NCBI GenBank assembly: GCA_004297635.1
Contig: SCUQ01000551.1
Location: 1 to 10,119 of the forward strand
Reading direction: 5' to 3'
DNA from: Rhizorhabdus sp.
GTDB taxonomy: Bacteria; Pseudomonadota; Alphaproteobacteria; Sphingomonadales; Sphingomonadaceae
Length of the DNA: 10,119 bases
The notes under the pieces are model-generated. The model was not told the DNA's origin and did not search any database. It worked only from the letters and a program-made list of their open reading frames with translations. Positions 6,337 through 10,119 of the stretch are shown piece after piece (the first letter of the stretch is position 1; each line of letters starts with the position of its first letter). The position numbers and the translations under genes were made by a program.

Positions 6337-6777
6337 ATGACCGAGCCCGCCGCATCGACCGCACGACTGTTGCCCCACAGCGCCCCCGACGAAAGCGGCG
6401 CGCGACTCCTTCTTCTCTCGGTACGCCGCATGGGGGTCGGCGGGCTGAACGATGCACAGGCGGCGAGCCTGATGATCGGCGCCTTCGGGTTGAGCTTCCG
6501 TCGGCCGCTGGTGCTCGTCCGCGCGCTGATGGCGGAGCTGGCGCGCGCGTCGCAGCGGTCGATCATGATCGCGCCGTCCTGCTGCTGCCGGATGACGATC
6601 GCCGAGGGGGTCCTGCTGCGCGCGGTCTCCTGCTCGAACACGGCTCCGCGCCGCGCCCATGGCCGTTTCTGCAGCCTGTGCGGGGTCGATCAGGCGATCG
6701 GGATACTCTCCAGCGCGCAGGCGGTCGCCCAGGCCTTCGCCGATCTCGGCCGGCCCATCGAAACGGGTGAGGATTAA
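6337..6777 (+). CDS. Uncharacterised small cysteine-rich protein (DUF6628-like)
   Basis: A 146-residue protein of unknown function. It resembles small sphingomonad proteins that I recall as DUF6628, but I could not check this. No signal peptide or membrane segment is evident. The N-terminal 20 residues look disordered. LLLLSVRRMGVGGLNDAQAA (24-43) and RRPLVLVRALMAELARASQR (55-74) look helical. The cysteines cluster: CCC at 82-84 in IAPSCCCRMT, Cys99, and CSLC (112-115); together they could bind a metal or an iron-sulfur cluster. The C-terminal SSAQAVAQAFADLGRPI (125-141) looks like a family signature. The ATG at 6337 is chosen over the in-frame ATG at 6301 because GAGGAG (6323-6328) sits 8 nt before it. 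Upstream are a Fur-like dyad and a hairpin over the ribosome site; downstream is acnA. An iron or redox role is only a guess. Confidence 0.8.
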   Translation: MTEPAASTARLLPHSAPDESGARLLLLSVRRMGVGGLNDAQAASLMIGAFGLSFRRPLVLVRALMAELARASQRSIMIAPSCCCRMTIAEGVLLRAVSCSNTAPRRAHGRFCSLCGVDQAIGILSSAQAVAQAFADLGRPIETGED

Positions 6778-6802
6778 GCCCGCATCGACACGCCGCACGC
6801 CC

Positions 6803-6832
6803 CTTTCCCTTGGCCACCCCCCCCGCTATAGC
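6803..6832 (+). promoter_or_regulatory. Possible acnA promoter
   Basis: TATAGC (6827-6832) is the best -10-like hexamer in the 92-bp gap before acnA. CTTTCC (6803-6808) lies 18 bp upstream as a weak -35. The spacer holds an uninterrupted run of eight C (6817-6824). A second -35-like TTGACT at 6836-6841 has no suitable -10 before the gene. The acnA ribosome site is AGGG (6858-6861), 8 nt before the ATG. Confidence 0.25.
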
Positions 6833-6869
6833 CCCTTGACTCTCGCAACTGCAGCATAGGGCGATAGCA

Positions 6870-9554
<2,685 letters not shown>

Positions 9555-9595
9555 GGAGTTGTTGCCCTCGGGGACGGCTATCGCATTTGAAGAGC

Positions 9596-9624
9596 CGTCA
9601 TCCCGGATCAGGTCCCGGATGACG
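9596..9624. repeat. REP-like palindrome
   Basis: CGTCATCCCGGA (9596-9607), loop TCAGG, TCCCGGATGACG (9613-9624): a 12-position stem with a single C-C mismatch. Sequences of this type (CGTCATCCCGG...GATGACG) occur as dispersed intergenic repeats in many alphaproteobacteria. A competing hairpin, GACGGCT (9573-9579) with AGCCGTC (9593-9599), shares bases with it, so the two cannot form together. The whole 179-bp gap 9555-9733 holds only these hairpins and the terminator at 9676. Confidence 0.65.
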
Positions 9625-9675
9625 ATCTGCTATGGCAGCGTAGCTACATCGCGCCCCGACGGAGGGTGAAAATAG

Positions 9676-9712
9676 AAAAGGGCCGACCTGCACTTGGCGG
9701 GTCGGCCCTTTT
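9676..9712. terminator. Two-way intrinsic terminator between acnA and acnB
   Basis: AAAAGGGCCGACC (9676-9688) pairs perfectly with GGTCGGCCCTTTT (9700-9712). The stem can extend inward by TGC/GCG (one wobble), leaving the loop ACTTG. The A-run on one side and T-run on the other give a U-tract to transcripts from either strand, so one structure can end both acnA (+) and acnB (-). It begins 121 bp after the acnA stop and lies 21 bp past the acnB stop. Confidence 0.88.
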
Positions 9713-9733
9713 CATAAGCGGTGGTGCGTCGCC

Positions 9734-10119
9734 TTACGCCGCGTTCGCCGGGACGAACTTGGTCAGGTCGATCCCCTCGACCGCAGCCTTATATTCATCG
9801 GCGCTCGGGGTGCGGCCGAGGATCGTCGACAGCACGACGACCGGGGTCGACGCCAGCAGCGATTCGCCCTTCTTGTTGGCGCTGTCCTCGACGACGCGGC
9901 CCTGGAACAGGCGGGTGGAGGTGGCGAGGACGGTGTCGCCCTTCGCGGCCTTCTCCTGATTGCCCATGCACAGGTTGCAGCCCGGCCGCTCGAGATAGAG
10001 GATATTCTCATATTCGGTGCGGTTGGCGGTCTTCGGCTTCTCGTCGTCGAACTCGAAACCGGCATATTTCGCCAATATGTCCCAGTCGCCCTCGGCCTTC
10101 AGCTCATCGACGATGTTGT
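9734..10119 (-). CDS. acnB: Aconitate hydratase B, C-terminal part (5' end beyond the window)
   Basis: C-terminal 127 residues of AcnB, the bifunctional aconitate hydratase 2 / 2-methylisocitrate dehydratase of the TCA cycle. The frame is open to the window edge; a TTG at 10073-10075 is internal and not a start. The two-cysteine cluster motif YLERPGCNLCMGNQ is at visible residues 41-54 (Cys47 and Cys50), followed by GDTVLATSTRLFQGR and KKGESLLASTPVVVLSTILG. The tail after the second cysteine is 77 residues, about 15 shorter than I estimate for E. coli AcnB, as in other alphaproteobacterial forms ending near GIDLTKF. It converges with acnA. No propionate (prp) gene is visible. Promoter and most of the gene lie outside the window. 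Confidence 0.95.
   Translation of the reverse strand, partial: NIVDELKAEGDWDILAKYAGFEFDDEKPKTANRTEYENILYLERPGCNLCMGNQEKAAKGDTVLATSTRLFQGRVVEDSANKKGESLLASTPVVVLSTILGRTPSADEYKAAVEGIDLTKFVPANAA

Noticed and set aside
4840..6798. 652-codon open frame on the minus strand opposite folC
   Set aside because: Antisense shadow of folC and the small gene, with low-complexity Arg/Gly-rich composition and no domain.

Overview
This window is a GC-rich piece of a bacterial chromosome. Gene order, protein sequence style and intergenic repeats point to an alphaproteobacterium, most likely of the order Sphingomonadales (Sphingomonas/Rhizorhabdus-like). The evidence is the trpF-trpB-trpA-accD-folC cluster typical of alphaproteobacteria, a possible EcfG-type general-stress promoter, a small cysteine-rich protein of a type I recall only from sphingomonads, and CGTCATCCCGG palindromes. 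Nothing suggests a plasmid, prophage, transposon or CRISPR array.

Left part (1-1199): the 3' part of a Crp/Fnr-family regulator gene (+), cut by the window edge, converges with a short PRC-barrel protein gene (-). The stop codons are almost touching and share one small hairpin. The PRC-barrel gene has a strong ribosome binding site. Upstream of it is a sequence fitting the EcfG promoter pattern with one mismatch, which would make it a general-stress gene. The rest of 1032-1199 is the divergent upstream region shared with trpF.

Central part (1200-6267): trpF, trpB, trpA and accD are chained by three ATGA start/stop overlaps, so they are almost certainly co-transcribed and translationally coupled. 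They supply three tryptophan-pathway proteins (phosphoribosylanthranilate isomerase and both tryptophan synthase subunits) and the beta subunit of acetyl-CoA carboxylase carboxyltransferase. A 208-bp gap before folC (dihydrofolate/folylpolyglutamate synthase) holds four consecutive hairpins with near-inverted-repeat ends. It looks like a mosaic intergenic repeat element inserted in or retained within the operon.

Right part (6268-10119): an AT-rich gap holds a 19-bp dyad resembling an iron-regulator (Fur-type) site and a hairpin that buries the Shine-Dalgarno sequence of the next gene. That gene encodes a 146-residue uncharacterised protein with a CCC and a CxxC motif. Next is acnA (aconitase A, complete), then a REP-like palindrome and a strong two-way terminator. 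Last is the 3' part of acnB (aconitase B) on the opposite strand. Both aconitase types therefore sit tail to tail, next to a possibly iron-responsive small gene.

The coding content is mostly housekeeping. The parts most worth a second look are the hairpin array before folC and the small cysteine-rich gene with its layered upstream signals.
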